Numbered from the stretch's first letter, positions 8,003 through 17,034 are shown. The stretch: DNA of 64,000 nt from Lewinella sp. 4G2 (GCF_001625015.1 NZ_LVWJ02000014.1:3782001-3846000); one strand, 5' to 3'. Made by a program: numbers and translations. The notes: generated by a model not told the origin, from the letters alone.

Positions 8003-9886
8003 ATGGCCAAGTACAGCATCGATCTGCAGGTAGGTAAAGTGAAAGAATCAGAAGCCTCTTCCACTATCGGCGAAACCATCGTCGGGATTGACCTGGGCAC
8101 CACCAACAGCTTGGTCGCCATCGTCAAAGATGGCATTGCCCAGGCAGTAGCGGGGCCCGATAACAAAAACGTACTCGTCCCTTCTCTAATCCATTTTGCG
8201 GAAGACGGTAGTGTTTTGGTAGGTGACGAAGCCCGACCATTTCTGACGACCCACCCGGAGCGGACGATCTATTCCGTCAAACGACTACTGGGGAAAAGCT
8301 ACGGCGACCTCTCCACGTTTGAGGATCGCTTCGGTTACCGGATAATCGATGAGAACGAGGACCGGCTGGTCAAGATCGCCGTCCCGACGGCAGACGGTAA
8401 GGACGATCGGTACTACAGCCCCGTCGAACTCAGCGCCCAGATCCTCAAGACGTTGAAAGCACGCATTGAGCAGGAGTTGGGCACCCCCGTCAGCCGGGCC
8501 GTCATTACCGTACCGGCTTACTTCAACGATTCCCAACGTCAGGCTACCCGGGATGCCGGCAAGTTGGCCGGGCTGGACGTGCTACGGATCGTCAACGAAC
8601 CTACTGCCAGCAGCCTGGCCTACGGGATTGGACTCAAGGATGAGGACGAAGGACAAACCATCGCCGTGTACGACTTAGGCGGTGGCACCTTTGATGTCTC
8701 CATCCTCCGGATTGAACAGGGCATCTTTGAAGTAATGGCCACCAATGGCGATACCTTCCTGGGCGGCGACGATTTTGACCAAGCTATCGTCGACTACTTG
8801 ACGGAGACCTATTCCCTGAACTTGGCATCCCCCGGCTTGCGTGGGTCCATTCGTTTGCTGGCTGAACGGGCGAAAAAGGCGTTGAGCACCCAGAACAGTT
8901 ATTCGGAGGATTTCCACGGAACTTCCCTCACCATCGATCGCATTACCGTCGATTCTTTGTTTGAGCCCCTCATCGCCCGTACCCTGGCATCCTGCGGCAG
9001 CGCCCTCAAGGACGCGGAGCTGGAAAAAGCGGACATTGATCACGTGATCATGGTTGGCGGATCGACGCGCGTACCAGCCGTGCAAAGGGCCGTAACGGAA
9101 TTCTTTGGCAAGGCAGTAAATAATACGCTCGACCCAGACCAAGTAGTAGCTCTTGGCGCAGCCATCCAGGCGGACGTGCTGGCGGGTAACCAGAAGGACG
9201 TGTTGTTGCTGGACATCACCCCACTCTCCCTTGGCATCGAGACCGTGGGTGGACTGATGGACCCAATTATCGCCCGCAACAGCAAAGTCCCTACCCGAGT
9301 GGGCCGCAAGTACACTACCTCGGTGGACGGACAAAAGAACCTCAAAGTTGCCGTTTACCAAGGTGAACGTGACCTCGTGGCGGACAACCGAAAATTAGGA
9401 GAATTCGTACTGAGCGATATCCCTCCGATGGCCGCCGGCATCCCCCAAATCGAGATTCAATTCTACCTGGATGCGGACGGTATTCTACGGGTGAAGGCCA
9501 TGGAACACCGGAGCGGCCAGAGCCAGACCGTGACGATCAAAAGCCAGTACGGCATCACCGAAGAGGAAATGGCGGAGATGCTGATTGACAGCATCACCAA
9601 CGCGGAAACGGACGTGGCCCAACGCGCGCTGGTCGAAGCACGCAACGAAGCGACGAACGTCCTACTCAGCGCCAGAAAATTCCTCAAGCAAAACGAGAGT
9701 TGGCTCACCGAAGAGCAAGTAGCGGCGATCACCGGTTACAACGACCGGCTCGAAGCGGCGGTGAAAGGCGACGATAAGGACGCAATCAATGGCCGGCTGC
9801 AAGAACTGAATGACTACACTACCCCTCTCGCACACGAAGCGTTGGACCGCAACGTAGCCGCCGCGATCCGCGACGAACAAGTGTAG
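8003..9886 (+). CDS. hscA: Hsp70 chaperone, HscA-like
   Basis: 627 residues. The nucleotide-binding domain starts with [16 protein letters not shown] (residue 26 on), has [16 protein letters not shown] and [12 protein letters not shown]; the substrate domain follows from about 390 ([18 protein letters not shown]). The 25-residue N-terminal extension before GIDLGTTNS, the [11 protein letters not shown] segment and the [11 protein letters not shown] motif are closer to HscA than to DnaK, and there is no long EEVD-like acidic tail. HscA helps move Fe-S clusters from the scaffold IscU to target proteins. None of iscU, hscB or fdx is near, so this is an orphan copy; a second DnaK-type role remains possible. 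Confidence 0.75.
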   Translation: MAKYSIDLQVGKVKESEASSTIGETIVGIDLGTTNSLVAIVKDGIAQAVAGPDNKNVLVPSLIHFAEDGSVLVGDEARPFLTTHPERTIYSVKRLLGKSYGDLSTFEDRFGYRIIDENEDRLVKIAVPTADGKDDRYYSPVELSAQILKTLKARIEQELGTPVSRAVITVPAYFNDSQRQATRDAGKLAGLDVLRIVNEPTASSLAYGIGLKDEDEGQTIAVYDLGGGTFDVSILRIEQGIFEVMATNGDTFLGGDDFDQAIVDYLTETYSLNLASPGLRGSIRLLAERAKKALSTQNSYSEDFHGTSLTIDRITVDSLFEPLIARTLASCGSALKDAELEKADIDHVIMVGGSTRVPAVQRAVTEFFGKAVNNTLDPDQVVALGAAIQADVLAGNQKDVLLLDITPLSLGIETVGGLMDPIIARNSKVPTRVGRKYTTSVDGQKNLKVAVYQGERDLVADNRKLGEFVLSDIPPMAAGIPQIEIQFYLDADGILRVKAMEHRSGQSQTVTIKSQYGITEEEMAEMLIDSITNAETDVAQRALVEARNEATNVLLSARKFLKQNESWLTEEQVAAITGYNDRLEAAVKGDDKDAINGRLQELNDYTTPLAHEALDRNVAAAIRDEQV

Positions 9887-9983
9887 CCCTACGGACGGGC
9901 TCATCCCAAATAATAGGTGAAGGGCGCGAATTGGTGCATCTTTGCGTTGACATTTGGAACGCCCCACGCTAACGCCCTACCCT

Positions 9984-11501
9984 ATGCACCTACTGGCCCG
10001 CTTGCTCGCTCTGGTCCTTTTTGGCACCGTGCTTTTTCTGAGCAGTTGTGACACCGAAACGGAATTCCTGACCGGCGACGAAGTGGAACTTCGCTTCAGT
10101 ACGGACACCCTGACCTTTGATACCGTTTTCACCGACCGGGGCAGTGCCACCCGTATCATGCAGGTGTACAATGACGCAGATGACCCGGTGAAGATCGACC
10201 GAATCAGCGTGGAAGGAAATGAAGGTGTCACTTACCGATTCAACGTGGATGGCTTCAGCGGCCCCGTAGCCGAGGAGGTGATTATTTGGGGTGGCGACAG
10301 CATTTTCGTTTTCGTCGAAGTCTTCGTGGACCCGACCGCACCGACCGCCGTAAGTCCCTTCATCGCGGAGGACCGATTGGTTTTCCTGACCGGCAACAGC
10401 CGCAGTGACGTGGAACTCATCGCCTTTGGGCAAAATGCCTTTTACATTAATGAGTTCCGCCGTGGACGCCTCGGCGTACTGAACTGTGACGCGGGAGAGA
10501 TTACGCTGCCGAATGACCTACCCGTAGTCATCTACGGATCCCTGGCCGTGGACGACTGCAAACTCATCGTACAAGCCGGTACGGAAATCTACGTACACGG
10601 TGGCGTACAGCGGGATACGGATGAGATCTTTACCCGTAACGGCGGCTTCTTCAACGACGGCTTAATTTTAGTTACGGAAACGGCTTCCATCGAAATGCGC
10701 GGCACGGCGGACAACCCGATCAGCGTAAGCACTGACCGTCTCGAACCGGAATTTCGGACGGACCCGGCAAAATATCAGGGCTTGATCATCCGGCCGGGTA
10801 GCCGGGGGAACATCATTCGCCACACCAGCCTACTCAATTCGATTACGGGGGTGCTGCTGGACAGCCTCTCAGAGGTCCTCATTGAGAATACGACGATTGC
10901 TTACACGGGCGGCCCGGCCATTTCGGCTTACCAGTCGGACGTCACCGTACGCAATACCCTGATCCACAGCAATTTTAACAACGCCGTTCAATTCGTGAAG
11001 GGTGGATCACTGACGATGGACCACGTTACGATTGCTAATTACGGGGTAGACGCTAGCGCGCTGGTGCTGACCAACTTCACTTGTGATGAGGAAACGGATC
11101 TCTGCATTGCCGCCCCGATGGTTACGCGCATCCGTAACTCTATCATCGCGGGTAGCCGGGAGTCAGAAATGCGCCTGCTTGATATTTTTGAGGGGGGCGA
11201 GTTGGGCGCTTTCGACATTGAAGTGGCCAATACGGTATTGCGGACGGGAGATGACTTCTTACGCTCCCAAGACGGATTATTCGCCAACTTCTACGACGTG
11301 CTGTGTGAGAATTGCGTCAATACGGTCTTCGACGATGCGCTGTTCCTTAATATTGGCCAGGATGACTACCGTTTGGACTCGCTCAGTGTGGCCCGTAACT
11401 TGGGTGCCTTCTTACCAGCACTTCCCGTGGACCTTGAAGGTGTGGAGCGGGAGCCAGGAGGTACGGACGCCGGTGCGCTACAGTTTGTACCCGAGGGCTA
11501 A
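9984..11501 (+). CDS. right-handed beta-helix lipoprotein
   Basis: 505 residues from the ATG at 9984, which gives a signal peptide ending LFLSSC (lipobox, Cys18 or so). The first 150 residues form a beta-sandwich (LTFDTVFTDRGSATRIMQVYN). From about residue 170 there are repeated beta-strand rungs such as GLIIRPGSRGNIIRHTSLLNS, VLIENTTIAYTGGPAIS and VTVRNTLIHSNFNNAVQF, as in parallel beta-helix proteins of the NosD/pectate-lyase type. It is probably a surface lipoprotein; no catalytic residues could be placed. A CATCTTTG box at 9937-9944 may be its promoter. Confidence 0.7.
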   Translation: MHLLARLLALVLFGTVLFLSSCDTETEFLTGDEVELRFSTDTLTFDTVFTDRGSATRIMQVYNDADDPVKIDRISVEGNEGVTYRFNVDGFSGPVAEEVIIWGGDSIFVFVEVFVDPTAPTAVSPFIAEDRLVFLTGNSRSDVELIAFGQNAFYINEFRRGRLGVLNCDAGEITLPNDLPVVIYGSLAVDDCKLIVQAGTEIYVHGGVQRDTDEIFTRNGGFFNDGLILVTETASIEMRGTADNPISVSTDRLEPEFRTDPAKYQGLIIRPGSRGNIIRHTSLLNSITGVLLDSLSEVLIENTTIAYTGGPAISAYQSDVTVRNTLIHSNFNNAVQFVKGGSLTMDHVTIANYGVDASALVLTNFTCDEETDLCIAAPMVTRIRNSIIAGSRESEMRLLDIFEGGELGAFDIEVANTVLRTGDDFLRSQDGLFANFYDVLCENCVNTVFDDALFLNIGQDDYRLDSLSVARNLGAFLPALPVDLEGVEREPGGTDAGALQFVPEG

Positions 11502-11530
11502 ACACGTTTCTTCAAGTAGGGATATACACA

Positions 11531-12310
11531 CTACCCGTCAGTGGCGTGGCGCTGCTTCAGCGCATCCTCCCGTAAACGACGGAGGAACGGGCTGGCGAAA
11601 ATGAAGTCCTCCAGCGTTTCGTTTTCGCTTTCTAAGACTTGGGATTTATCTCCGCGCCAGGCGACGCTACCGTTTTTGAGGAGCAGGATGTTGTCGCCGA
11701 TCCCCATCACCGAGTTCATGTCGTGGGTATTGATGACGGTAGTGATGTTGTGGGTGTTGGTCAGATCGCAGATCAGCTCATCCACCAGAATGGAGGTCTG
11801 GGGATCAAGCCCGGAATTGGGCTCGTCACAGAAGAAGTAATCCGGTTCCAGTACGAGGGCACGGGCGATGCCCACCCGTTTCTGCATTCCGCCGGACACC
11901 TCGCTTGGGTAGCGTTCGTTGATGCCTTCCATGTTGACCATTTCGAGGCATTCGTCGACGCGCATCTGCTTTTCCTTCAGCGTTTTGCGGGTGAACATGT
12001 CCATGGGGAACCGAATGTTTTCGCCGACCGTCATGGAATCAAAGAGTGCATTGCCCTGGAAGAGCATACCGACGTTCATGCGGATGTTCCGCAGCTGTTT
12101 AGCGTTGAGGCTGAAGATGTCCGTATCGCCGTAGAAGACGGAACCCTCGGATGGTTCGAAGAGACCAATTAGCAATTTCAGCAGCACCGTTTTGCCCGCG
12201 CCCGAGAGCCCGATGATCAGGTTGGGTTTGCCGGCGTAGAATTCGGTATCGATGCCCTTCAACACGTGGTTTTCACCAAAGGACTTGTGGAGTTTGACCG
12301 TACGGATCAT
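11531..12310 (-). CDS. mlaF: ABC transporter ATP-binding protein MlaF
   Basis: 259 residues with Walker A GLSGAGKT, Q-loop MLFQGNALFDSMTVGENI, signature VSGGMQKRVGIARAL and Walker B YFFCDEPNSGLDP. The FQGNALFDSMTV wording is typical of the MlaF/Ttg2A branch. It powers phospholipid transfer between inner and outer membrane, keeping the outer leaflet asymmetric. It follows mlaE by 12 bp on the same strand, so they are co-transcribed. The substrate-binding MlaD component is not adjacent: the next gene downstream is on the other strand. Confidence 0.9.
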   Translation of the reverse strand: MIRTVKLHKSFGENHVLKGIDTEFYAGKPNLIIGLSGAGKTVLLKLLIGLFEPSEGSVFYGDTDIFSLNAKQLRNIRMNVGMLFQGNALFDSMTVGENIRFPMDMFTRKTLKEKQMRVDECLEMVNMEGINERYPSEVSGGMQKRVGIARALVLEPDYFFCDEPNSGLDPQTSILVDELICDLTNTHNITTVINTHDMNSVMGIGDNILLLKNGSVAWRGDKSQVLESENETLEDFIFASPFLRRLREDALKQRHATDG

Positions 12311-12322
12311 GGTGGCTTCGGC

Positions 12323-13069
12323 TTAGGTGAGGAGGAGGGCAATGATGAAATCGAATAGAAGAATCAGGACGTTCGAAACGACCACGGCGCTGGTGCTCGC
12401 TTCCCCCAATTCAATGCTTCCGCCCTTTACGTAGTAGCCGTAGTAGCAGCTGACGGAAGTGATCAGGAAGGCAAAAGCCCCCGCCTTTACGAACATGATG
12501 CGAACGTACTTTGGCTCGAAAAACGAGCGCAAGCCCAGTACGTATTCCGTGTGAGATAGGCTCCCCGGTAGCACCGTAGCGAGGTATCCCCCAATAATAC
12601 TTACGAAAGCACTGATGGCAACCAGCAGGGGAATCATCACTACGGCGGCAATGATCTTGGGCATCACCAGGTAGGCGGCGGTGTTGACGCCCATAATCTC
12701 CATAGCGTCGATGTGTTCTTTCTGGCGCATTCCCCCAATCTCTGCAGCGAGGTTGGATCCTACCTTTCCAGCGAGTACGAGGCAGGTGATCGTTGGTGCC
12801 ATCTCGATGATGGTGATGTCGCGCACGATGTAACCTATATAGTAGGACGGGATAAAGCTATCCCCCAGCTGATCGGCGAACTGTACGGCCGTCACCATGC
12901 CGATAAATACCGAGATCAACAGTACGATGAAAAGAGAACCAACCCCGATGGCATCCATTTGGCGCATCGTTTCCCGGTAGTACATCGAAAACCGCTCGGG
13001 CTTGGCGATGGCGGACTTCAGCAGCAAGAAATACTTACCAAGGTGTTCAAGAAAAGAAGTTACAAACAT
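12323..13069 (-). CDS. mlaE: MlaE family ABC transporter permease
   Basis: 248 residues, all alpha, with about five membrane helices. Landmarks are the MDAIGVGSLFIVLLISVFIG stretch, the EIGGMRQKEHIDAMEIMGV cytoplasmic coupling segment and LVMPKIIAAVVMIPLLVAI, all characteristic of MlaE. It forms the inner-membrane channel of the Mla lipid transport system with MlaF. Its start lies 134 bp from the left end of the IS3 element, whose insertion may have altered the upstream region. Confidence 0.92.
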   Translation of the reverse strand: MFVTSFLEHLGKYFLLLKSAIAKPERFSMYYRETMRQMDAIGVGSLFIVLLISVFIGMVTAVQFADQLGDSFIPSYYIGYIVRDITIIEMAPTITCLVLAGKVGSNLAAEIGGMRQKEHIDAMEIMGVNTAAYLVMPKIIAAVVMIPLLVAISAFVSIIGGYLATVLPGSLSHTEYVLGLRSFFEPKYVRIMFVKAGAFAFLITSVSCYYGYYVKGGSIELGEASTSAVVVSNVLILLFDFIIALLLT

Positions 13070-13170
13070 GCTGTGAGTCTACGCGCTGGAAAAAGGCCGT
13101 CTGATTCCGGCTGGGTTACGGGGTAGAACGTGATGATCAGCGCATAGGTTTTAGTGGAGGCAAAGAGGAC

Positions 13171-13197
13171 TTTAGATTTTGGAAATTAGATCTTAGA
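13171..13197. repeat. left arm of AT-rich inverted repeat flanking the IS
   Basis: TTAGATTT..GAAATTAGAT.TTAGA; 23 of 26 positions match the reverse complement of 14677-14702. Without the IS the two arms would be separated by 7 nt. Confidence 0.8.
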
Positions 13198-13240
13198 GGG
13201 GCTTGTCCTAAACCAAATACGTTGACACCAATGCATCGAA

Positions 13241-13642
13241 ATGTCAACAAAAAATCGGAAGATCCGTCCCACCAAGCGCTACGGCGAGTGCTTCAAACGA
13301 GCCCGCGTCAAAGATTTTGAGGAGGGCACCTTTAGTGTCAAGCAAATGGTCCAGCTTTACGGCGTATCTTATCAAACGATCTACAACTGGATCGCTAAAT
13401 ACAGTAGCATGGCCAAGAAGAATGCCGTTATCGTCGAAGTCCCCAATAGTCAAACTGCTAAGCTTGCAGAACTGCAACGTCAGCTCGCCGAACAGCAAGC
13501 CCTCCTCGGTCGGATGGCCATTCAACTTGACCACAAAACGAGAATGCTGGCCATTTACGAAGAGGAGATGCCGGAGTTCAAAAAAAAAGCTGCTTCCACA
13601 CTGCGCTCAGCCGACTCTTCGAGCAAAAAGAAGAGCCAATGA
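13241..13642 (+). CDS. IS3-family OrfA (helix-turn-helix protein)
   Basis: 133 residues. An HTH of the InsE/transposase_8 type covers the first 60 residues (FKRARVKDFEEGTFSVKQMV, YGVSYQTIYNWIAKYS), followed by a leucine-rich coiled coil (LAELQRQLAEQQALLGRMAI). It binds the IS ends and regulates transposition. Near the end, nine A at 13580-13588 form a slippery site. The stop codon overlaps the orfB start (ATGA at 13639-13642). Confidence 0.9.
   Translation: MSTKNRKIRPTKRYGECFKRARVKDFEEGTFSVKQMVQLYGVSYQTIYNWIAKYSSMAKKNAVIVEVPNSQTAKLAELQRQLAEQQALLGRMAIQLDHKTRMLAIYEEEMPEFKKKAASTLRSADSSSKKKSQ
13580..13588 (+). promoter_or_regulatory. A9 slippery site for -1 frameshifting
   Basis: A run of nine A in orfA. 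The -1 frame is open from here to the orfB ATG at 13639 and continues into orfB, so slippage would give one OrfAB transposase. Confidence 0.7.
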
Positions 13643-14625
13643 CGAAGCAAACGATCTATTTAGCCTTGGGCGTTAGTCGACAAGCTCACGCTGCTTTTTG
13701 GAAGCGCCGAGCTAAGTACGAGGATGCCATGAACGGAGCTGAGTCTCAGTTAAACCTGTTGCGCAGAGAACACCCCGGCCTGGGCCTACAGAAAGCCTGG
13801 AGTATGCTACGGCCGCGGCATATCTCGCGCAACGCATTCTGCCGTGAGATGACCCGGCGTGGCTATGCCCTAGTCCGTAAACGCAACTACGTGCGGGTAA
13901 CCCGATCGGGGTCCTATCGCTATCCTAATTTAATTAAAGAACTGATTATCAATGGGGTTAACCAAGTATGGCAGAGCGATACGACGTACTATCGCATCAA
14001 CAATAGCTTTTACTACATCACCTTCATCATTGACGTTTATAGCCGTCAGATCGTAGGTGTCCATACGAGTAAACACCTACTGGCAACGGCAAACATCGCT
14101 GCCTTGGAAAGCGCTTTTCGCCAGTGTGGTCAGTCAGATCTACAGGGTCTCATCTTCCACAGCGATGGTGGTTCGCAGTATCGTAGTCGTCAGTTCGTCG
14201 AACGACTGCGTAGCAGAGGCATCTCAAGTAGTATGTGCGACGTAGCGCTGGACAATGCTTACGCTGAACGCCTCAACGGTGTGATCAAACAAGAGTACCT
14301 CGACCACTGGCAACCCAAAGACTTTGACCAGCTAAAGCGCCTGGTAAACAGAGCCGTGAAGCACTATAATACCAAACGGATCCACGGAAGGTTGCCGTTG
14401 CGAAGCAGTCCCAAAGCCTTTGTGGCCGGCTGGCGATCGGATCAGCCAGGCTACCGCTATGCGCTCTTGATCAAGGACGGCCAGGGGGTGAATGAAGACC
14501 TGTGCCCAACCGTCGTGAAGTATTTACCCACGCCCGGCAAGTATGCCCGTGAGGGGCGTGGGCAAATACTCCCCGCCGGTGTCAAGTACCTAACTGAGGA
14601 AAAATTTAAAAACCGTCGTGCGTAA
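13639..14625 (+). CDS. IS3-family transposase OrfB (DDE integrase core)
   Basis: 328 residues. N-terminal HTH_21-like part (LLRREHPGLGLQKAWSML), then an rve integrase core with the catalytic triad: D in VWQSDTTYYRI, D in IFHSDGGSQYRS and E in DNAYAERLNGVIKQE. This joins the IS ends to target DNA. It can be translated from its own ATG or as a frameshift product with OrfA. The core normally ends shortly after the HGRLPLRSSPKAF motif; here about 60 further residues follow, encoded over a strong DNA hairpin (14519-14570). Confidence 0.93.
   Translation: MTKQTIYLALGVSRQAHAAFWKRRAKYEDAMNGAESQLNLLRREHPGLGLQKAWSMLRPRHISRNAFCREMTRRGYALVRKRNYVRVTRSGSYRYPNLIKELIINGVNQVWQSDTTYYRINNSFYYITFIIDVYSRQIVGVHTSKHLLATANIAALESAFRQCGQSDLQGLIFHSDGGSQYRSRQFVERLRSRGISSSMCDVALDNAYAERLNGVIKQEYLDHWQPKDFDQLKRLVNRAVKHYNTKRIHGRLPLRSSPKAFVAGWRSDQPGYRYALLIKDGQGVNEDLCPTVVKYLPTPGKYAREGRGQILPAGVKYLTEEKFKNRRA
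14519..14570. repeat. subterminal inverted repeat inside orfB
   Basis: AGTATTTACCCACGCCC (14519-14535) pairs with GGGCGTGGGCAAATACT (14554-14570): 16 of 17 bp with an 18-nt loop. Confidence 0.8.
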
Positions 14626-14676
14626 TGGCGCGACTTCATTATTAATCTGTCAACGCTATTTGGTTAGGCACAGCTA

Positions 14677-14702
14677 TCTAAAATCTAATTTCTGAAATCT
14701 AA
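14677..14702. repeat. right arm of AT-rich inverted repeat flanking the IS
   Basis: Reverse complement of the arm at 13171-13197 with three mismatches; starts 4 bp outside the right IS end. Confidence 0.8.
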
Positions 14703-14713
14703 CATCTTACATG

Positions 14714-14730
14714 GGCGCTGCCGCAGGTGC
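14714..14730 (-). repeat. dispersed 17-bp repeat, copy 2 (perfect)
   Basis: Intergenic, between the IS flank and the cellulase promoter. Plus strand reads GGCGCTGCCGCAGGTGC. Confidence 0.85.
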
Positions 14731-14819
14731 GAGGCAATGGGAACCGTAGCAATCGTAATACTGTGTACAGACGACACAAATTAACCGCCATTACATTCCA
14801 CAGAGGTTGTCCGTGCGCT

Positions 14820-14827
14820 TACCTTTG
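14820..14827 (+). promoter_or_regulatory. -7 box (TACCTTTG) of the cellulase gene
   Basis: Perfect TAnnTTTG, 18 nt before the ATG at 14846; supports that start over the in-frame ATG at 14807, which lies upstream of the box. Confidence 0.5.
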
Positions 14828-14845
14828 GCCAAAACCAACATTAAC

Positions 14846-16855
14846 ATGCGCTTTAGCTTAACGACACTATTAATCCTTTTTCTCTGCACCTGCGGCAGCG
14901 CCCAGGTAACACCGGCCGAAGCGCTGGAAGGAATGGGCCGGGGCATCAATCTCGGGAATACCCTGGAACCACCGCAGGAAGGTGGGTGGAATAACGGCCC
15001 CGCCCAGGAATCCTACTTCGACCGTTACGTAGAAGCCGGCTTCACCAACGTCCGTATCCCCGTCCGGTGGGACGAGCACACGAGTCGCTCCGCACCCTAC
15101 GCCATCAACGAAGCGTGGATGGACCGGGTAGAACAAGTAGTCGATTGGGCGCTGGAACGCGACCTCTGGGTGACGCTAAATGGCCACCACGAAGACTGGC
15201 TGAAGAACGGATACGCTAACCCTAATCTCCGCGCTCGCTACGACAGTATTTGGGTACAGATCATCGATCGGTTCCAGGACAAGGATGAAAAACTGCTCTA
15301 CGAGATCATCAATGAACCGAATGGTATGTCAGTCGCGCAAGTCGATGACCTGAACGCTCGTATTCTGGGAATCATCCGCGAGGTAGAGCCTACCCGGATT
15401 GTCATCTACGGCGGCAACGTCTACGCCAACTCCGCCGAGCTTTTTGCCGCGGCCATTCCGCAGGATGATTACATCATGGGTTACTTTCACTCCTACGATC
15501 CGTGGCCCTTTGCCGGACAGGCACAGCGCGGTTGGGGTTCGGTGGCCGATTACGAAAACATGGAACGCCAACTCGGTGGCGCCGCCGCCTGGGCCGACGT
15601 GAATAACGTAGCCGTGACCATCAGCGAATTCGGAGCGATCCACGAAAACGACTACAACGACCGGATGCGTTACTACGCCGCTTACGTCGATGCCGTGCAA
15701 CGCCACGGCTTCAGCTGGTCGGTGTGGGACGATGGTGGAATGTTTGGCGTCCTCAACCGGGGCGCGGGTACGTGGCCACCGGAAAAGGATATCCTTGTTC
15801 ACTACTACCCGGACTCTCCCCATCGTGTCGACGTGCAGGTAGAAAACGAAGCGGGATCAACGGGCCCGGTTGCCAAAGTCACCTGGGAGAATCGCCGCCA
15901 GGACAATGATGCCATCATCATGGAGCGCAGCGTAAACGGCGGGCCTTTTGAGCAAGTCGCAACGCTGGCTTCCGACGCCGAACTTTACGAAGATGCCACG
16001 GTGGAAATCGGCCGCTCCTACGCTTACCGGATGTACACCCATCGCCCCGACGGTACCCTGCTCCACGGATACCCACAGCGCGCAAGCATTACGAGCAACG
16101 TGCAACTTCCGTTTAACGGAACGCCACTCGCCATTCCGGGAACCATTGACACGAAAGACTACGACCTCGGCGGTCAGGGGCTCGCTTACAACGATCAGGA
16201 AGACAGCAATATCCCGGGTGGTTTCCGTCCGGCTGAAGGTGTTGACCTGGAGCCGAATGGCAAGGGTGGCTTCCACATCGGTTACGTCAACCAGGGAGAA
16301 TGGGTTGAATACACAGTGGACGTCGCTACAGCCGGCACCTACGAAGTGACGGCCTCCGTGGCCAGCGAACAGAGTGGTGGCGCCTTCACGGTTGGCTTCC
16401 CGGATGACAACTCCATCAGCTTCCCCAACATCTCCGCAACGGGTGGATGGACGACGCACACTACCATCGCCTCCCAGGGTACGCTCACCCTCGCGGCCGG
16501 CGAACAGGTCTTCCGCATCAGTATTACCGGTGCAGCTCCAGTAAATATCGATGAGCTGACCTTCACCCTGCAGTCCACTTCCACTACGGAAGTGGTGGCC
16601 GGTCACGGTACGGACCTCTACCCCAACCCGGTCGGCGCTGAACTTCGCTTCACCCTACCGAAAGGCCAGGGTGGCCAGGTGGACGCCAGCGGTACCGTAA
16701 GTGTTTACAATGCAGCGGGTGAACGCGTCCGTGAGGTCCAGGCCGCGGGCAATACGCTCGACATTGATGTTGCCGACCTTAGCGCGGGCAGCTACGTGCT
16801 GCGTTACGTTACGGATGCGCGGACTACCGTTTACCGTTTCGTGAAGCAAAAGTGA
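14846..16855 (+). CDS. secreted GH5 endoglucanase with CBM6 and type IX sorting domain
   Basis: 669 residues. Signal peptide MRFSLTTLLILFLCTCGSA, cleaved probably after GSA. The GH5 (beta/alpha)8 domain (about 20-340) starts GRGINLGNTLEPP, has the acid/base Glu in LLYEIINEPNG and the nucleophile Glu in VTISEFGAIHEND. A small beta domain follows, then a CBM6-like module (IDTKDYDLGGQGLAYND, VNQGEWVEYTVDVATAGTY) and a C-terminal T9SS type A sorting domain beginning DLYPNPVGAELRFTLP. The enzyme should be exported through the outer membrane and cut beta-glucans such as cellulose. The dispersed 17-bp repeat encodes the end of the signal peptide. Monocistronic, with a strong terminator. Confidence 0.9.
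   Translation: MRFSLTTLLILFLCTCGSAQVTPAEALEGMGRGINLGNTLEPPQEGGWNNGPAQESYFDRYVEAGFTNVRIPVRWDEHTSRSAPYAINEAWMDRVEQVVDWALERDLWVTLNGHHEDWLKNGYANPNLRARYDSIWVQIIDRFQDKDEKLLYEIINEPNGMSVAQVDDLNARILGIIREVEPTRIVIYGGNVYANSAELFAAAIPQDDYIMGYFHSYDPWPFAGQAQRGWGSVADYENMERQLGGAAAWADVNNVAVTISEFGAIHENDYNDRMRYYAAYVDAVQRHGFSWSVWDDGGMFGVLNRGAGTWPPEKDILVHYYPDSPHRVDVQVENEAGSTGPVAKVTWENRRQDNDAIIMERSVNGGPFEQVATLASDAELYEDATVEIGRSYAYRMYTHRPDGTLLHGYPQRASITSNVQLPFNGTPLAIPGTIDTKDYDLGGQGLAYNDQEDSNIPGGFRPAEGVDLEPNGKGGFHIGYVNQGEWVEYTVDVATAGTYEVTASVASEQSGGAFTVGFPDDNSISFPNISATGGWTTHTTIASQGTLTLAAGEQVFRISITGAAPVNIDELTFTLQSTSTTEVVAGHGTDLYPNPVGAELRFTLPKGQGGQVDASGTVSVYNAAGERVREVQAAGNTLDIDVADLSAGSYVLRYVTDARTTVYRFVKQK
14886..14902 (+). 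repeat. dispersed 17-bp repeat, copy 3 (perfect, coding)
   Basis: GCACCTGCGGCAGCGCC inside the cellulase gene, where it encodes CTCGSA at the end of the signal peptide. Confidence 0.85.
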
Positions 16856-16908
16856 TACACAATCTATTTAGCTGCTCGTAAAATTTTACCTGCGGCCTCA
16901 TCATCCTT

Positions 16909-16948
16909 AAGAGGAGATCTTCCAAGTGGAAGGTCTCCTCTTTTTTTT
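16909..16948 (+). terminator. rho-independent terminator after the cellulase gene
   Basis: AAGAGGAGATCTTCC and GGAAGGTCTCCTCTT form a stem with one mismatch and an AAGT loop, followed by eight T. Confidence 0.9.
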
Positions 16949-17034
16949 ATAAAAATCCTTCAAAACAACCTCAGAAGCACGCACAAACCTAACTTACTGC
17001 AAATCAATATTTTACAATTTTAACAACCGTTTTT

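Larger units (their letters stand above)
13204..14672 (+). mobile_element. IS3-family insertion sequence, complete
   Basis: 1469 bp. The ends are imperfect inverted repeats of about 24 bp: left 13204-13227 begins TGTCCTAAACC, right 14648-14672 reads, on the other strand, TGTGCCTAACC, and both continue with a CAAATA..CGTTGACA core. Ends are 5' TG and 3' CA as usual in this family. The 3-bp target duplication GCT is present on both sides (13201-13203 and 14673-14675). Two ORFs in the orfA/orfB arrangement fill the element. All parts are intact, so it may still be active. Confidence 0.93.

Noticed and set aside
8675..9361. Long antisense ORF over the Hsp70 gene
   Set aside because: It has no start signals, no family motif and lies wholly opposite a strongly conserved gene; an artefact of GC-rich codon use.
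11533..11565. Additional repeat copy near the mlaF 3' end (GTGGCGTGGCGCTG...)
   Set aside because: Only 7-8 bases of the core match; it is mlaF coding sequence.
11531..13069. Complete Mla lipid transport operon
   Set aside because: Only MlaE and MlaF are present; the next gene beyond mlaF is on the other strand and no MlaD (MCE) gene is in view.
15857..16606. 249-residue antisense ORF over the cellulase gene
   Set aside because: Mirror of the CBM6 coding region, with no promoter or domain.
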